Of a stretch of DNA of 64,000 nt, positions 63,602 through 64,000 are shown in pieces. The number at the start of each line of letters is the position of its first letter. Position 1 is the stretch's first letter. Source of the DNA: Roseibium sp. (lineage in GTDB: Bacteria; Pseudomonadota; Alphaproteobacteria; Rhizobiales; Stappiaceae); contig JAEPNV010000001.1 in assembly GCA_017643215.1 (NCBI GenBank), positions 682,001-746,000 of the forward strand, read 5' to 3'. The position numbers were made by a program, and so were the translations under genes. Below the pieces are notes generated by a model. That model did not search any database and was not told the origin of the DNA. It saw only the letters and a program-made list of their open reading frames with translations.

Positions 63602-64000
63602 TGTTCGAATCCGAACGTTCAGGAGGTAGGCGAGACACGCTCATCATCAGAGCCGTGCGATTTCATCCTGTCAATCGGCTGTTGGGGTATGTGACGGCGG
63701 AGAACACTACGGTACCGCCAGATCCGGCGTTGCGCGGAAGCGAAAAAAAGACCTGATCTGAAGCCAGATCAGGTTGAGGAAGGTACGGGCATCAAAACGC
63801 CCGAGGGGAGGTCCGCTGCATCTCAATATATTGGTTAATCTATATGATTCGACGGACAGGTTTCGAGGTCATTACTGTAATGAGATGGAAATAGACTGTG
63901 CATAACTCGCCTCAGTCCACAGATGTTGGATCATCTCATCTTTTGATAGAACTGTATATTATTCATGCTGTTAGGATCGAAATCCGCCTGCTGTTTGAAT
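63602..64000. other. Right-end intergenic region
   Basis: No protein gene is convincing in these 399 bases. The HDAC-family gene is preceded by about 140 bp that should carry its promoter. A minus-strand small-RNA candidate (63743-63818) with intrinsic terminator follows. From 63830 to 64000 the sequence is A+T-rich with nothing recognisable. Confidence 0.4.
63743..63818 (-). ncRNA. Candidate minus-strand small RNA with anti-ribosome-binding-site motif and terminator
   Basis: On the minus strand CCTGATCTG-GCTT-CAGATCAGG (63773-63752) is a perfect 9-bp stem followed by TC and seven T (63749-63743), a textbook terminator. Upstream is a smaller hairpin, CGGGC/GCCCG (63803-63786), and a single-stranded CCTCCCC (63811-63805), complementary to Shine-Dalgarno sequences. 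A possible -10 TATATT at 63830-63825 puts the start near 63818, giving about 76 bases. Terminator and CU-rich loop recall trans-acting rhizobial small RNAs such as the AbcR class, but identity to any is not shown. It might also be the 3' end of a gene beyond the window. Confidence 0.5.

Overview
The window is a GC-rich, gene-dense piece of chromosome from an alphaproteobacterium, most likely of the order Hyphomicrobiales (Rhizobiales). The order is inferred from gene content and neighbourhoods known from that group: an iron-sulfur-free-looking family-4-like uracil-DNA glycosylase, separate glyQ/glyS, nadABC with a COG4111-type NadQ regulator, btaAB betaine-lipid genes, a TIGR02301 protein, a TAXI-TRAP transporter, and the HDAC / xseB / dxs / tlyA / RumA-like methyltransferase series. 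I see no phage, insertion sequence, CRISPR array, rRNA or tRNA. Nearly all of it is housekeeping genome, so the interesting signals are regulatory sites, candidate small RNAs and unusual domain architectures.

Layout. 1-9 kb: PQQ-type sugar dehydrogenase, RhlE-type RNA helicase, ETF-ubiquinone oxidoreductase (minus), uracil-DNA glycosylase, a PilZ protein and an S49 peptidase. 9-15 kb: glyQ and glyS split by an opposing GGDEF-EAL gene, then an MFS transporter. 15-19 kb: the nadABC operon behind a palindromic operator that contains its -10 box. 19-27 kb: UPF0114 membrane protein, SleB-type wall hydrolase, a minus-strand cluster ygfZ / HD phosphohydrolase / tyrosine phosphatase / nadQ, dihydroorotase and an L,D-transpeptidase. 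27-36 kb: a structured RNA candidate, a probable Pho box, btaAB, and several small conserved or exported proteins, Nudix, SRAP and methyltransferase genes. 36-43 kb: dnaA, a D-2-hydroxyacid dehydrogenase, fabI, a histidine phosphatase and DUF3095. 43-50 kb: a degenerate-GGDEF/EAL protein, aroC and a TAXI-TRAP transporter. 50-55 kb: ribB fused to an HTH domain, and three methyltransferase genes. 55-58.5 kb: copper/cytochrome-oxidase assembly genes (Sco1, PCuAC, a DUF2946-like protein) with a 44-residue membrane protein, and an MFS gene. 58.7-64 kb: dxs, a LuxR-type regulator, xseB and a histone-deacetylase-family enzyme, with candidate small RNAs at 60.8 and 63.8 kb.

How genes work together. 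NadQ probably represses nadABC. btaA and btaB make the phosphorus-free betaine lipid DGTS, probably under PhoB. Sco1, PCuAC and the DUF2946-like protein probably deliver copper to cytochrome oxidase. Two GGDEF/EAL proteins and a PilZ receptor belong to cyclic-di-GMP signalling. The strongest leads are an HTH-RibB fusion with a perfect palindrome just upstream of its own gene, and three intergenic RNA candidates, two of which end in textbook intrinsic terminators on a strand where no protein gene accounts for them.
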